DNA from: Aurantiacibacter poecillastricola
Lineage (GTDB): Bacteria > Pseudomonadota > Alphaproteobacteria > Sphingomonadales > Sphingomonadaceae
Length of the DNA: 64,000 nt
Direction of reading: 5' to 3'
NCBI RefSeq assembly: GCF_030730945.1
Contig: NZ_JAVAMS010000004.1
Span: 62,001 to 126,000 of the forward strand
How positions within the stretch are numbered: the first letter of the stretch is position 1; every line of letters begins with the position of its first letter. The notes beneath the pieces were generated by a model. The model searched no databases and was not told where the DNA came from. It saw nothing but the letters and a program-made list of their open reading frames with translations. Positions 38,048 to 46,512 of the stretch are shown piece after piece. The position numbers and the translations under genes were made by a program.

Positions 38048-38883
38048 CCGGCGAAAGCCAGCATCCGGCCGCCGGGCACCGCGAAAGCGAAGACCTGGGC
38101 AAGGAAACCTCCACCGACACCGCCTGGGAAGGCGTCGCAGCGTCCTCCGCAAGCGAATCCGATGCACTCTATATCGAGCTTGAGAACTGGGAAGGCCCGC
38201 TCGACCTTCTGCTCGACCTTGCGCGGCGGCAGAAAGTGGACCTGAAGTCCATTTCCATCCTCGCTCTGGTGGACCAGTACATCGCCTATATCGAGCAGGC
38301 CGAGGCGCTGAAGCTCGAGATAGCGGCCGACTACCTCGTGATGGCGGCATGGCTCGCCTACCTCAAATCCGCCTTGCTGCTGCCCAAGGACGAGCAGGAA
38401 GACCCGTCGCCCGAGGAACTGGCGCTCAGGCTGCAATTGCGCATCGCGCGCCTTGGCGCCATGCGCGAGGCGGGTGCCCGGCTGCTGGCGCGCGACCGGC
38501 TCGGCCGCGATGTCTTTGCACGCGGCGCACCCGAGGGGTTGCGCGTCCTCAAACGCAACCAGTGGCAATGCAACTGGTACCAGCTCGTCCATGCTTACGG
38601 GCAGGTGAAGCTGCGGATGGAACCCGTGGTGCACATGGTGGCAGAGCGGCCGGTGATGACGCTCGATTCCGCGATCGAGCGCGTGTCGGCCATGCTCGGC
38701 GTTTCGCTCGACTGGATGGAATTGCGCACCTTCCTGCCGGTCAACGCTGATCCGCGCCTCAAGAAGTCGGCGCTTGCCAGCAGCTTCGTGGCGGCGCTGG
38801 AACTGGCGAAGCGCGGCAAGGCGGAAATCCGGCAGGACGCCATTTTCGGCCCGCTGCATCTCCGGCGCGTCAAGGCGGCGTGA
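38044..38883 (+). CDS. scpA: Segregation and condensation protein A
   Basis: 279 residues from a GTG at 38044 that overlaps the nagZ stop (GTGA). The ScpA signature is LENWEGPLDLLLDLARRQKVDLKSISILALVDQY near residue 45. Helical kleisin linking Smc heads with ScpB. The N-terminal ~40 residues are polar and variable. It is followed by scpB. Confidence 0.95.
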   Translation: MTGESQHPAAGHRESEDLGKETSTDTAWEGVAASSASESDALYIELENWEGPLDLLLDLARRQKVDLKSISILALVDQYIAYIEQAEALKLEIAADYLVMAAWLAYLKSALLLPKDEQEDPSPEELALRLQLRIARLGAMREAGARLLARDRLGRDVFARGAPEGLRVLKRNQWQCNWYQLVHAYGQVKLRMEPVVHMVAERPVMTLDSAIERVSAMLGVSLDWMELRTFLPVNADPRLKKSALASSFVAALELAKRGKAEIRQDAIFGPLHLRRVKAA

Positions 38884-38896
38884 GGGCGCCGGCGAG

Positions 38897-39541
38897 ATGA
38901 GCGAATCCAGTCCCGACGACCTCACTCGCGCAGTGGAAGCGTGCCTCTTCGCCGCAGAGGAGCCGCTGACGCGCGAGCAGATCTCCGCCCATCTCGGCGA
39001 AGCCGACGTGAAGGACGCGCTGGCAAGTTTGCAGGAACAGTATGCGAAGCGCGGCATCAATCTGGTGGAGCGAGGCAAGCGCTGGCAATTCCAGACCGCG
39101 CCCGATCTTGCCCATCTCCTGCGGCGCGAGAAGGACCAGCTTCGCCGTCTGTCCCGTGCGGCTACCGAAGTGCTGGCCATAATCGCCTATCACGAACCCG
39201 TTTCGCGTGCGGAAATCGAGGCGATCCGCGGGGTGCAGACCTCGGGCGGCACGCTGGACGTGCTGATGGAGGCCGGCTGGGTGCGCGTGGCCGGACGGCG
39301 TGAAGTGCCGGGGCGACCGGTAATCTATGCAACCACGCCTGAGTTTCTCACTCATTTCGGACTCGACAGCCGCAAGGACCTGCCCGGTCTTGCCGAACTC
39401 AAGGCCGCCGGGCTGCTCGATCCCGTCGACGATGCCTATGAGGATCTGATGGAGCAGAAAGCGACGAAAGCCGAAGATTCCGACGCGCAAGATGACAGTG
39501 AGGTTGCAGAGCCGCTGGAAAACCGGGACGAAAGCGCCTAG
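38897..39541 (+). CDS. scpB: Segregation and condensation protein B
   Basis: 214 residues from the ATG at 38897. Two winged-helix parts: RAVEACLFAAEEPLTREQI and RRLSRAATEVLAIIAYHEPVSRAEIEAIRG, followed by a C-terminal acidic tail. Partner of ScpA and Smc. The start follows the scpA stop by 13 bases. Confidence 0.94.
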   Translation: MSESSPDDLTRAVEACLFAAEEPLTREQISAHLGEADVKDALASLQEQYAKRGINLVERGKRWQFQTAPDLAHLLRREKDQLRRLSRAATEVLAIIAYHEPVSRAEIEAIRGVQTSGGTLDVLMEAGWVRVAGRREVPGRPVIYATTPEFLTHFGLDSRKDLPGLAELKAAGLLDPVDDAYEDLMEQKATKAEDSDAQDDSEVAEPLENRDESA

Positions 39542-39573
39542 ACTCCGGTCTCAAGACTTATCGGAGAATACTC

Positions 39574-39861
39574 GTGGGTAGCATTGGACCACTTCAGCTC
39601 CTGATCATTGCCATCGTGATCCTCGTCCTGTTCGGTCGCGGCCGCATCAGCGAGATGATGGGCGATTTCGGCAAGGGCGTGAAAAGCTTTCGCAAGGGCA
39701 TGAACGACGAGGAAGAGACGACCTCGAAGGACAAGCCCTCGGCTCAGATCCAGGGACCGGCGCACGAAGCGAAACCTGCCGGCGAGACGATTGACGGCAG
39801 CGCGCCGACTCCTGCCGCTGCGCCTGCCTCCGCCTCGACCAGCGACAAGTCCGCCTCCTAA
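39574..39861 (+). CDS. tatA: Sec-independent translocase component TatA
   Basis: 95 residues from a GTG at 39574 with GGAGAA upstream. The single membrane helix (LQLLIIAIVILVLFGRG) and the amphipathic FGKGVKSFRKGMND define TatA. The tail is Pro/Ala/Ser-rich. It forms the pore for folded proteins in the twin-arginine system. Confidence 0.95.
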   Translation: MGSIGPLQLLIIAIVILVLFGRGRISEMMGDFGKGVKSFRKGMNDEEETTSKDKPSAQIQGPAHEAKPAGETIDGSAPTPAAAPASASTSDKSAS

Positions 39862-39885
39862 CCCTTCCGAAAGCGCGCCCCAGCA

Positions 39886-40353
39886 ATGTTCGATATCGGC
39901 GCGACCGAATTGCTGCTTATCGTGATCGTGGCGATCCTCGTCATCGGTCCCAAGGACATGCCGCTCGCCATGCGGACGGCAGGTCGATGGATAGGCAAGA
40001 TTCGCAAGCTCTCCGGCCACTTCCGCGCCGGTCTCGATGCCATGGTGCGCGAGGCCGAGCTGGAGGATATGGAGAAGAAGTGGAAGGCGCAGAACGAGAA
40101 GATCATGCGCGAACATCCCGGCGGCTCGCCCGACGAGATGGAGCCGACGGGCGCCTATCCCCCGAAGCAGGGCGAGGGTGCGCGGGACAGGGAAAGGCAG
40201 CCCGGTTCGGAGAAGGATCGTGCGCCGGGCGGGGCGGAAGCCGCGGTCCGGAACGCTGACGAAGCGCAGCCATCGCTGGACCTTCCCCCGCCTGACATGG
40301 GGACCGAAAAGGCGACGAAGGGACGGAAAAGTCCAGATGGGGACGAGAGCTGA
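39886..40353 (+). CDS. tatB: Sec-independent translocase component TatB
   Basis: 155 residues. The helix ATELLLIVIVAILVIGPKDMP and the amphipathic region after it match TatB, which binds the signal peptide with TatC. A long charged, Pro-rich tail follows. It ends one base inside tatC. Confidence 0.95.
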   Translation: MFDIGATELLLIVIVAILVIGPKDMPLAMRTAGRWIGKIRKLSGHFRAGLDAMVREAELEDMEKKWKAQNEKIMREHPGGSPDEMEPTGAYPPKQGEGARDRERQPGSEKDRAPGGAEAAVRNADEAQPSLDLPPPDMGTEKATKGRKSPDGDES

Positions 40354-41162
40354 TGGCATTCAAGATCAGCGATCTCGACGAGACGCAGGCCCCGTTGATG
40401 GAACACCTGATCGAGCTGCGCGGGCGGCTCGTCAAGGCGGTCGGTGCGCTGGCCGTGGCCTTTGCCGTGTGTCTCTACTTTGCCGACGATATCTTCGGCC
40501 TGCTGGTGCGTCCGCTGACCGAGGCCTTTCCGGAAGGGCAGGGGCGGCTCGTCTATACCCAGCTTTACGGGGCGTTCTTCGTCGAGATCAAGGTGGCGCT
40601 TTTCGCTGCCTTCTTCATCAGCTTTCCGATCATCGCCAACCAGCTGTGGGCCTTTGTCGCACCGGGGCTCTACAAGCGCGAGAAGGCGGCATTCCTGCCC
40701 TTCCTAATCGCCACGCCCGTGCTGTTCACGATGGGTGCGTGCCTCGCCTATTTCGTGGTGATGCCGCTCGCCTTCCCCTGGTTCCTCGGTTTCCAGGGCA
40801 ATGTTGGTGGGCTGGATGCAGAGGCGTTGCCGGAGATGGGCGAGTATCTCGATCTCGTCATGCGCTTCATCCTCGCTTTCGGGATCAGCTTCCTGTTGCC
40901 CGTGCTGTTGATGCTGCTGAACCGCGCCGGGCTTGTTTCTCGCGAGCAGCTGGCCGCAGGGCGCAAATACGTGATCGTGCTGGTGGTCGCCCTGGCAGCT
41001 GTCGTGACGCCGCCCGATGTCGTTTCGCAGCTGGTGCTGGCAATCCCGCTGCTGCTCCTGTTCGAAGGCTCCCTGTTGCTGATGAAGATCACCGAACGGC
41101 GCGCCGCGAAGCGCAGGATCGAGGAAGCGGAGGAAAACGCCGTAGGCGACAAGGCCGACTAG
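40353..41162 (+). CDS. tatC: Sec-independent translocase component TatC
   Basis: 269 residues with six predicted membrane segments. The N-terminal MEHLIELRGRLVKAV and FLPVLLM-like segments match TatC, the twin-arginine receptor. Start overlaps the tatB stop. A short acidic C-terminal tail follows the last helix. Confidence 0.95.
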   Translation: MAFKISDLDETQAPLMEHLIELRGRLVKAVGALAVAFAVCLYFADDIFGLLVRPLTEAFPEGQGRLVYTQLYGAFFVEIKVALFAAFFISFPIIANQLWAFVAPGLYKREKAAFLPFLIATPVLFTMGACLAYFVVMPLAFPWFLGFQGNVGGLDAEALPEMGEYLDLVMRFILAFGISFLLPVLLMLLNRAGLVSREQLAAGRKYVIVLVVALAAVVTPPDVVSQLVLAIPLLLLFEGSLLLMKITERRAAKRRIEEAEENAVGDKAD

Positions 41163-41193
41163 GCAGCGCCTTCACGATTATTGCCGATACGAA

Positions 41194-41216
41194 AACGGGG
41201 CCGCGCGGGCCCCGTT
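41194..41216. terminator. Rho-independent terminator after tatC
   Basis: AACGGGGCC / GGCCCCGTT with a five-base loop GCGCG and nearby CTGCTTTT. Between tatC and the convergent small protein at 41247. Confidence 0.8.
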
Positions 41217-41246
41217 CTGCTTTTCCGATCATCGCCTTAGGTGTGA

Positions 41247-41495
41247 CTAAGGGCTGGTCGGCAGGAGTGCGTCATCATCGTCATCGCCATCCTCGATCGA
41301 GGTGAGGGCAACGACTGCGCCCGCAATGATCAGGCCACCGGCCAGCAGTGCGATGACGCCGCCACCTTCGCCAAGCTCTTCCGCATCCTGAACCTGCGCA
41401 GCGGCACGCTGGGCATAATCGGACTGTGCGAGAACCGGCGTGGCGACCAGTGCAACGGTGGCCATCGCGGCGGTGAGTAGCTTCTTTTTCATCAT
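41247..41495 (-). CDS. Small exported or membrane protein of unknown function
   Basis: 82 residues from the ATG at 41495 (a second ATG follows directly). A signal peptide ending TPVLAQ, then DYAQRAAAQVQDAEELGEG, and one hydrophobic segment (VIALLAGGLIIAGAVVALT), then an Asp-rich tail (DGDDDDDALL). Possibly a small membrane-anchored periplasmic protein. Family not recognised. Confidence 0.65.
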   Translation of the reverse strand: MMKKKLLTAAMATVALVATPVLAQSDYAQRAAAQVQDAEELGEGGGVIALLAGGLIIAGAVVALTSIEDGDDDDDALLPTSP

Positions 41496-41598
41496 GTACC
41501 TCGAACTGATTTCCGATTTCGGCCCTACACTAGCCGACGACTGACGCAAGGGCGAGTGGTAATTGCCGGGAAAGTCTGTCTTTTCCATTAATGCTGCC

Positions 41599-43263
41599 CT
41601 AGCGGGATTCCAGTTCGAAGTCGTAGACGCGCTGCCCGGCAATCCAGGTTTCCTCTACCTGTATGTCGCGAATTTCCTCTGCACTGGCCATCAGCGGATC
41701 GGCGCTGAGCATCACGAAATCGGCCCGCTCCCCTTCCGCGAGGCTGCCGAAGCGGCCTTCCGCAAAGCCCGCATAGGCGGCAACGGCGGTGTAGGCGGCA
41801 AGCGCCTGTTCGCGCGTGACCGTCTCCTCCGGGCGCCAGCCGCCAAAGGGTTGTCCGTCCGCATCGCTGCGGCTGATCGCCACGGTAAGGCCCGCCAGCG
41901 GATCGACAGGTTCGACGGGCGCGTCGGTCCCGAAGGCGAGGCGTCCGTCAGCGGCGAGGATCGAGCGCCAGGCATAGGCGCCCTCAAGCCGCTCCTCGCC
42001 CAGCCGCGCCTCGGCCATCAACATGTCGCTGGTCTGGTGGACGGGTTGCATGGAGGCAATGATGCCGTGCTCGCCAAAGCGCGGAATATCGGCCGGGTCG
42101 ATGATCTGCGCATGTTCGATGCGCCAGCGCCGGTCGCCAGTGTAGTCGCGCGACAGTTCCTCGATGGCGTCGAGCGCCTCGGCATTGGCAGCGTCGCCGA
42201 TGGCGTGTACCGAGGGCTGGAAATTGTCGAGCGCCGCGCGGCTCATCAGGTTGCGCAGCTGGGTGCCGCTGAGCAGCCGCAGGCCCCTGTTGCCGGGATC
42301 GTCGGCATAGTCTTCCTGCAGCAAGGCCCCGCGAGAGCCCAGCGCACCGTCGAGATAGAGCTTCACGCCGTTGAGGCGCAGGCGATCCTCGTAAAGCCAG
42401 CGGGTCGGGCCGGGGCCACCGATCAGCAGCATGGAATCGACGCTGTCGGCATAGGACATGATGCGCAGCTGCAGCCGCCCCGCATCGCCTGCACGGCGGA
42501 AGGTCATCCAGTCCTCCACGCTCGTGCCCATGTCGGCAACGGCGGTGACGCCGTGGCGCAGCAGCAATTCCTGCGCGTTATGGAGGGCAAGGTCGCGGTC
42601 TTCGGGAAGCGGCGGGGGCACGGCGTCGCCGACCATCGGCATCGCGGCATCCACCAGCACGCCCGATGGCTCGTCAGAGCCGGAAAGCCGCTCGATCCGG
42701 CCGCCCGAGGGATCGGTGCTGTCTGCCGTCACGCCGCCTGCCTGCAGCGCCAGCGTATTCGCCCAGCCTGCATGTCCGTCCACACGCTCGAGCCAGACGG
42801 GGCGATCTGCAACCACTTCGTCCAGTTCGGCAGCGGTGGGAAAGCGGCCCAGCCCCCAGCGCTCCTGGTTCCAGCCGCGTCCGATGATCCACGGACGGTC
42901 AGGATTGGCGGCGGCATAGGCGGAAATCCGCGAGAGCGCCTCGTCGAGCGAATTGGTCTCGGAGAGGTCGAGCACCAGCGTCCCGAGGCCAAGGCCCATG
43001 AGGTGAAGGTGGGCATCGACGAAGCCGGGCACCACGACGCGGCCTTCGCCGTCCACGCGGTAGTCGATGTCGCGTGTCGGATCGTCACCGAAATCGAGGA
43101 GTTCGGAAATGCGCCCGTCCTCGTCCACCACCATGCCGGCAAAGCGATCGATCGTGCCGTCTCGCGCGACGGAAATGCCCTCGACATTATCGATAAGCGT
43201 GTCGGCAAGGGCAGGAGGAGCGATGAGCAGGGCGCTCGCCGCGAGCGCGGTGCGGCGGATCAT
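41599..43263 (-). CDS. Exported metal-dependent amidohydrolase (YtcJ-like)
   Basis: 554 residues from the ATG at 43263. A signal peptide (ending PALAD) and the amidohydrolase metal motif VPGFVDAHLHLMGLG near residue 85; further VHAIGDAANAEAL, WRIEHAQIIDPADI and AFGTDAPVEPVDPL with the metal Asp. Homologues of the amidohydrolase-3 type hydrolyse amide or imide bonds of unknown substrates. Its start overlaps the mmsB-like stop (ATGA). Periplasmic location is inferred. Confidence 0.88.
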   Translation of the reverse strand: MIRRTALAASALLIAPPALADTLIDNVEGISVARDGTIDRFAGMVVDEDGRISELLDFGDDPTRDIDYRVDGEGRVVVPGFVDAHLHLMGLGLGTLVLDLSETNSLDEALSRISAYAAANPDRPWIIGRGWNQERWGLGRFPTAAELDEVVADRPVWLERVDGHAGWANTLALQAGGVTADSTDPSGGRIERLSGSDEPSGVLVDAAMPMVGDAVPPPLPEDRDLALHNAQELLLRHGVTAVADMGTSVEDWMTFRRAGDAGRLQLRIMSYADSVDSMLLIGGPGPTRWLYEDRLRLNGVKLYLDGALGSRGALLQEDYADDPGNRGLRLLSGTQLRNLMSRAALDNFQPSVHAIGDAANAEALDAIEELSRDYTGDRRWRIEHAQIIDPADIPRFGEHGIIASMQPVHQTSDMLMAEARLGEERLEGAYAWRSILAADGRLAFGTDAPVEPVDPLAGLTVAISRSDADGQPFGGWRPEETVTREQALAAYTAVAAYAGFAEGRFGSLAEGERADFVMLSADPLMASAEEIRDIQVEETWIAGQRVYDFELESR

Positions 43264-44150
43264 CGCTTCACCTCCGGCAGGTGGCGAATGAGGGCGCTGG
43301 TATCCTGCCGCGCGCCGCCTGCTGCCTGCACCTGCGCATAGAACTGGTCGACGAGCGCGGTAACGGGAAGCGAGACGCCTGCGGATTTTGCCTCGCCCAG
43401 CGCAATGGCGAGGTCCTTGCGCATCCAGTCGATGGCGAAACCGAAGTCGAATTCGCCTGCCACCATCGTCTCCCAGCGGTTTTCCATCTGCCAGCTTTGC
43501 GCCGCGCCGCCGCTGATGGCTTCGAGCACCTTCGCCGCATCGACGCCGGTAGCCTGTGCCAGTCGCACGCCTTCGGAAAGGCCGGCCAGCACGCCCGCGA
43601 TGCAGACCTGGTTGATGGATTTGCAGGCCTGTCCCGCTCCAGCCTCGCCCACATGCACGATCCGCGCAGCATAGGCTTCCATCACTGGCCTCGCAGCAGC
43701 CATCGCTTCGTCGGAGCCGCCGCACATGATCGCGAGCTTGCCGTTTTCCGCGCCTGCCTGTCCGCCTGAGACGGGCGCATCGACGCAGAGGACGCCCGCA
43801 GCCGCGGCAGCCTCGGCCAGTTCTTTTGCCAGCGCGGGGGAAACCGTGGTGTGATCGACGAAGGTCGCGCCGGCTTTCATCGCCGCCAGTGCGCCGTCCT
43901 CTCCCAGAATGACCGAGCGCACGTCGTCGTCGTTGCCGAGGCAGGCGAACACCATGTCGGCCTCCGACACGGCCTCGGCGGGGGAGGGGGCGGTCGTCAC
44001 GTCCAGCCCTTCGCCCGTCAGGCGCTCCGCCCAGTCGGCGGCCTTGCTGGCGGTGCGATTGTAGCCGGTGACCTGGTGGCCGGCGCAGGCGAGGTGACCG
44101 GCCATCGGCGCGCCCATCACGCCGAGGCCGAGAAATGCGATTTTGCTCAT
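43260..44150 (-). CDS. 3-hydroxyisobutyrate dehydrogenase-family oxidoreductase
   Basis: 296 residues from the ATG at 44150. The Rossmann motif IAFLGLGVMGAPMAGHL, substrate motif VDAPVSGGQAGAENGKL, and the catalytic Lys region GAGQACKSINQ are those of the beta-hydroxyacid dehydrogenase family (MmsB, GarR, GhrA-type relatives). NAD(P)-dependent, cytoplasmic. Co-translated with the exported amidohydrolase. MmsB proper in valine breakdown is one candidate; the substrate is not fixed by motif. Confidence 0.88.
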   Translation of the reverse strand: MSKIAFLGLGVMGAPMAGHLACAGHQVTGYNRTASKAADWAERLTGEGLDVTTAPSPAEAVSEADMVFACLGNDDDVRSVILGEDGALAAMKAGATFVDHTTVSPALAKELAEAAAAAGVLCVDAPVSGGQAGAENGKLAIMCGGSDEAMAAARPVMEAYAARIVHVGEAGAGQACKSINQVCIAGVLAGLSEGVRLAQATGVDAAKVLEAISGGAAQSWQMENRWETMVAGEFDFGFAIDWMRKDLAIALGEAKSAGVSLPVTALVDQFYAQVQAAGGARQDTSALIRHLPEVKR

Positions 44151-44253
44151 GGGGCGGGAGCGTTGCCCAATCTGCCACGCCAAGGCAATCTTTGTCGTTG
44201 AAAAGCCGCACGCCACTTTGCAGGGGCGCGCCACTCGGCTAGCGCGGGCGACC

Positions 44254-45480
44254 ATGACGGGATCCGACACCAGCCTCACCCTGCAACACGTGCTCGACGC
44301 TGCAAAGCGCATCGAGGGCGCGGTCGTGCGAACGCCAACGCTGCATTCGCAGACTCTCTCCAAGATCCTTGGCGCGCAAATCTGGCTGAAGTTCGAGAAT
44401 CACCAGTTCACCGCTGCCTACAAGGAGCGCGGCGCGCTCAATGCGCTGCTTCTCCTGTCGGAGGAGCAGCGGCGGCGCGGGGTGATCGCGGCTTCGGCGG
44501 GCAACCATTCGCAGGGCCTGTCCTATCACGGCACCCGGCTCGGCGTGCCCGTCACCATCGTGATGCCGCGCACCACGCCCACGGTGAAGGTGATGCAGAC
44601 CGAGAGCGTAGGCGGCAAGGTCGTGCTGGAAGGCGAGACCTTCGACGATGCCTATGCCCATGCGCGCAAGCTGGAGGCCGAACTGGGCCTCACCTTCGTG
44701 CACCCGTTCGACGATCCCAATGTCGCCGCGGGCCAAGGGACGGTTGCGCTGGAAATGTTCGCCGACGCGCCGGAGATCGAGACCATCGTCGTGCCCATCG
44801 GCGGCGGGGGCCTCATCAGCGGCATGGGCACGGTGGCCAAGGCGCAGGACAAGCCTGTCGAGGTGATCGGCGCCGAGGCCCGCCTCTATCCCAGCAGCTA
44901 CAACGCCTGGGCGGGGGCGGACCTTCCCAAGGGCGGCGACACGCTGGCCGAGGGCATCGCGGTGAAGGAGCCGGGCAAGTTCACGCAGAAGGTCATCGAT
45001 CGCGTGGTGGACGATATCCTGCTGGTGGAGGAGCGTCACCTAGAGGAAGCGGTCTCCCTGCTGCTGCAGATCGAGAAGACCGTGGTGGAAGGGGCGGGCG
45101 CTGCGGGTCTTGCAGCGATACTGGCGCATCGCGAGCGGTTCGAGGGCAAGAAGATCGGCCTCGTTTTGTGCGGCGGCAACATCGATACGCGCCTGCTTGC
45201 CAATGTGCTGCTGCGCGACCTCGCGCGCTCGGGCCGCCTCGCGCGGCTACAGATTACCTTGCAGGATCGACCCGGCGCCCTGTTCCGCGTCATGCGCGAA
45301 TTCGACGCGCATAATGTCAACATCCTCGAGATCTATCACCAGCGCATCTTCACCAACCTACCGGCGAAGGGACTTGTGACCGATATTGAATGCGAGGCGC
45401 GCGACCGCGAACAGCTCGATGCGCTGGTCAAGGCCCTGACCGACAAGGGATACGAGGTGAGCCAGGTGGAGACGAACTGA
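44254..45480 (+). CDS. ilvA: Threonine ammonia-lyase with C-terminal ACT domain
   Basis: 408 residues from the ATG at 44254. PLP Lys is in FTAAYKERGALNAL near residue 60, with SAGNHSQGLSYHG and IGGGGLISGMG for phosphate. The C-terminal ACT domain begins near residue 330 (RLARLQITLQDRPGALFRVMREFD), which senses an amino acid. It converts threonine to 2-oxobutyrate. Divergent from the dehydrogenase-like gene. A catabolic TdcB-type role is possible because of the short single ACT domain. Confidence 0.92.
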   Translation: MTGSDTSLTLQHVLDAAKRIEGAVVRTPTLHSQTLSKILGAQIWLKFENHQFTAAYKERGALNALLLLSEEQRRRGVIAASAGNHSQGLSYHGTRLGVPVTIVMPRTTPTVKVMQTESVGGKVVLEGETFDDAYAHARKLEAELGLTFVHPFDDPNVAAGQGTVALEMFADAPEIETIVVPIGGGGLISGMGTVAKAQDKPVEVIGAEARLYPSSYNAWAGADLPKGGDTLAEGIAVKEPGKFTQKVIDRVVDDILLVEERHLEEAVSLLLQIEKTVVEGAGAAGLAAILAHRERFEGKKIGLVLCGGNIDTRLLANVLLRDLARSGRLARLQITLQDRPGALFRVMREFDAHNVNILEIYHQRIFTNLPAKGLVTDIECEARDREQLDALVKALTDKGYEVSQVETN

Positions 45481-45657
45481 CCCGTTTCGGGTCGCTTGTC
45501 GAAACAATTTGCCAGATTGTGGAAATTAATCCTGCGACAGCGCCGATTTGTGGTTAACATGGTTCAAACCTGCGAGTCCCTGTGTTTGATAGACAGTGGA
45601 ACCCGCAGAAAAGTCCTGCGTTCGGTAGCAACAAGGCCTGAAGGACCAGTCTAGCCC

Positions 45658-46512
45658 GTGACGGCACCTGTACGTTTCCCCCGCTTTTTCGTGACCAGCC
45701 CCGCGCCGTGTCCGTACCTGCCGGGGCGAACGGAGCGCAAGGTCTTCACCGAGCTCAAGGGCACGCATTCCGAACAGTTGAACGATGCGCTGGGTCGCAT
45801 CGGTTTCCGCCGCAGTCAGACGGTGGCCTACCGCCCCAGCTGCGAGGGATGCCGTGCCTGCGTATCGGTTCGCGTCGCGGCGGAGGAGTTCAGTCCGTCG
45901 AGCTCGCAGAAGCGCACGCTGAAGCGCAACAGCGACCTTGTCGTGACCGAATGCCGGCCCTGGGCGACTGCCGAGCAATTCGCGCTGCTGCAGCGCTATC
46001 TCGAACACCGGCACCCCGGCGGGGGAATGGCCGCGATGGACGAGGTGGACTACGCCGACATGGTGGAGCACACCAGTGTCTCGACGTTTGTCATTGAATA
46101 CAGGGAACCTTCTGTTGACGGTTCCGTTGGACGTCTGGTCGCAGCTTGTCTAACAGACAGGCAGGCTGACGGGTTGTCGATGATTTACAGCTTTTACGAC
46201 CCGGAACTGGAAGATCGTAGCGGGCTTGGAAATTACGTCATCCTCGAACACATTCGGCGGGCTTCCGCCGCGGGCCTGCCCTACGTCTATCTCGGCTATT
46301 GGGTCGAGGGGTCCGATCGCATGCAGTACAAGGTGCGTTTCCGCCCTCTCGAGGCCCTCGGGCCCGATGGCTGGCGCCGCATGTCCGATGACGAGCAGCG
46401 TCGCCATATCGACAGCGTCGCGAAGAGCGGCGGCGGAGAGCGCGCACCGGCAACCGATGGCAGAGCGAAGGATAATACTCCGGGCCTGCAAGAGGAATTC
46501 AAGCTTACCTGA
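45658..46512 (+). CDS. bpt: Aspartate/glutamate leucyltransferase Bpt
   Basis: 284 residues from a GTG at 45658. A four-Cys zinc-like region is seen in [21 protein letters not shown] and [14 protein letters not shown], and the GNAT-like core in [27 protein letters not shown] and [24 protein letters not shown]. The enzyme puts Leu from Leu-tRNA onto N-terminal Asp or Glu, marking proteins for ClpAP. Codons at about 46080-46250 are much less GC3-rich than the rest. The end overlaps the predicted tamA start by 56 bases. Confidence 0.93.
   Translation: MTAPVRFPRFFVTSPAPCPYLPGRTERKVFTELKGTHSEQLNDALGRIGFRRSQTVAYRPSCEGCRACVSVRVAAEEFSPSSSQKRTLKRNSDLVVTECRPWATAEQFALLQRYLEHRHPGGGMAAMDEVDYADMVEHTSVSTFVIEYREPSVDGSVGRLVAACLTDRQADGLSMIYSFYDPELEDRSGLGNYVILEHIRRASAAGLPYVYLGYWVEGSDRMQYKVRFRPLEALGPDGWRRMSDDEQRRHIDSVAKSGGGERAPATDGRAKDNTPGLQEEFKLT

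Noticed and set aside
43264-44211. Upstream extension of the amidohydrolase frame to an 870-residue protein
   Set aside because: The extension lies within the mmsB-like gene in a different frame, and a signal peptide starts at 43263.
45540-45580. CtrA-like TTAA-N7-TTAA box or a tRNA T-arm in the 177-base gap before bpt
   Set aside because: Only one TTAA half is present, and no cloverleaf can be drawn. I see nothing else in the gap.
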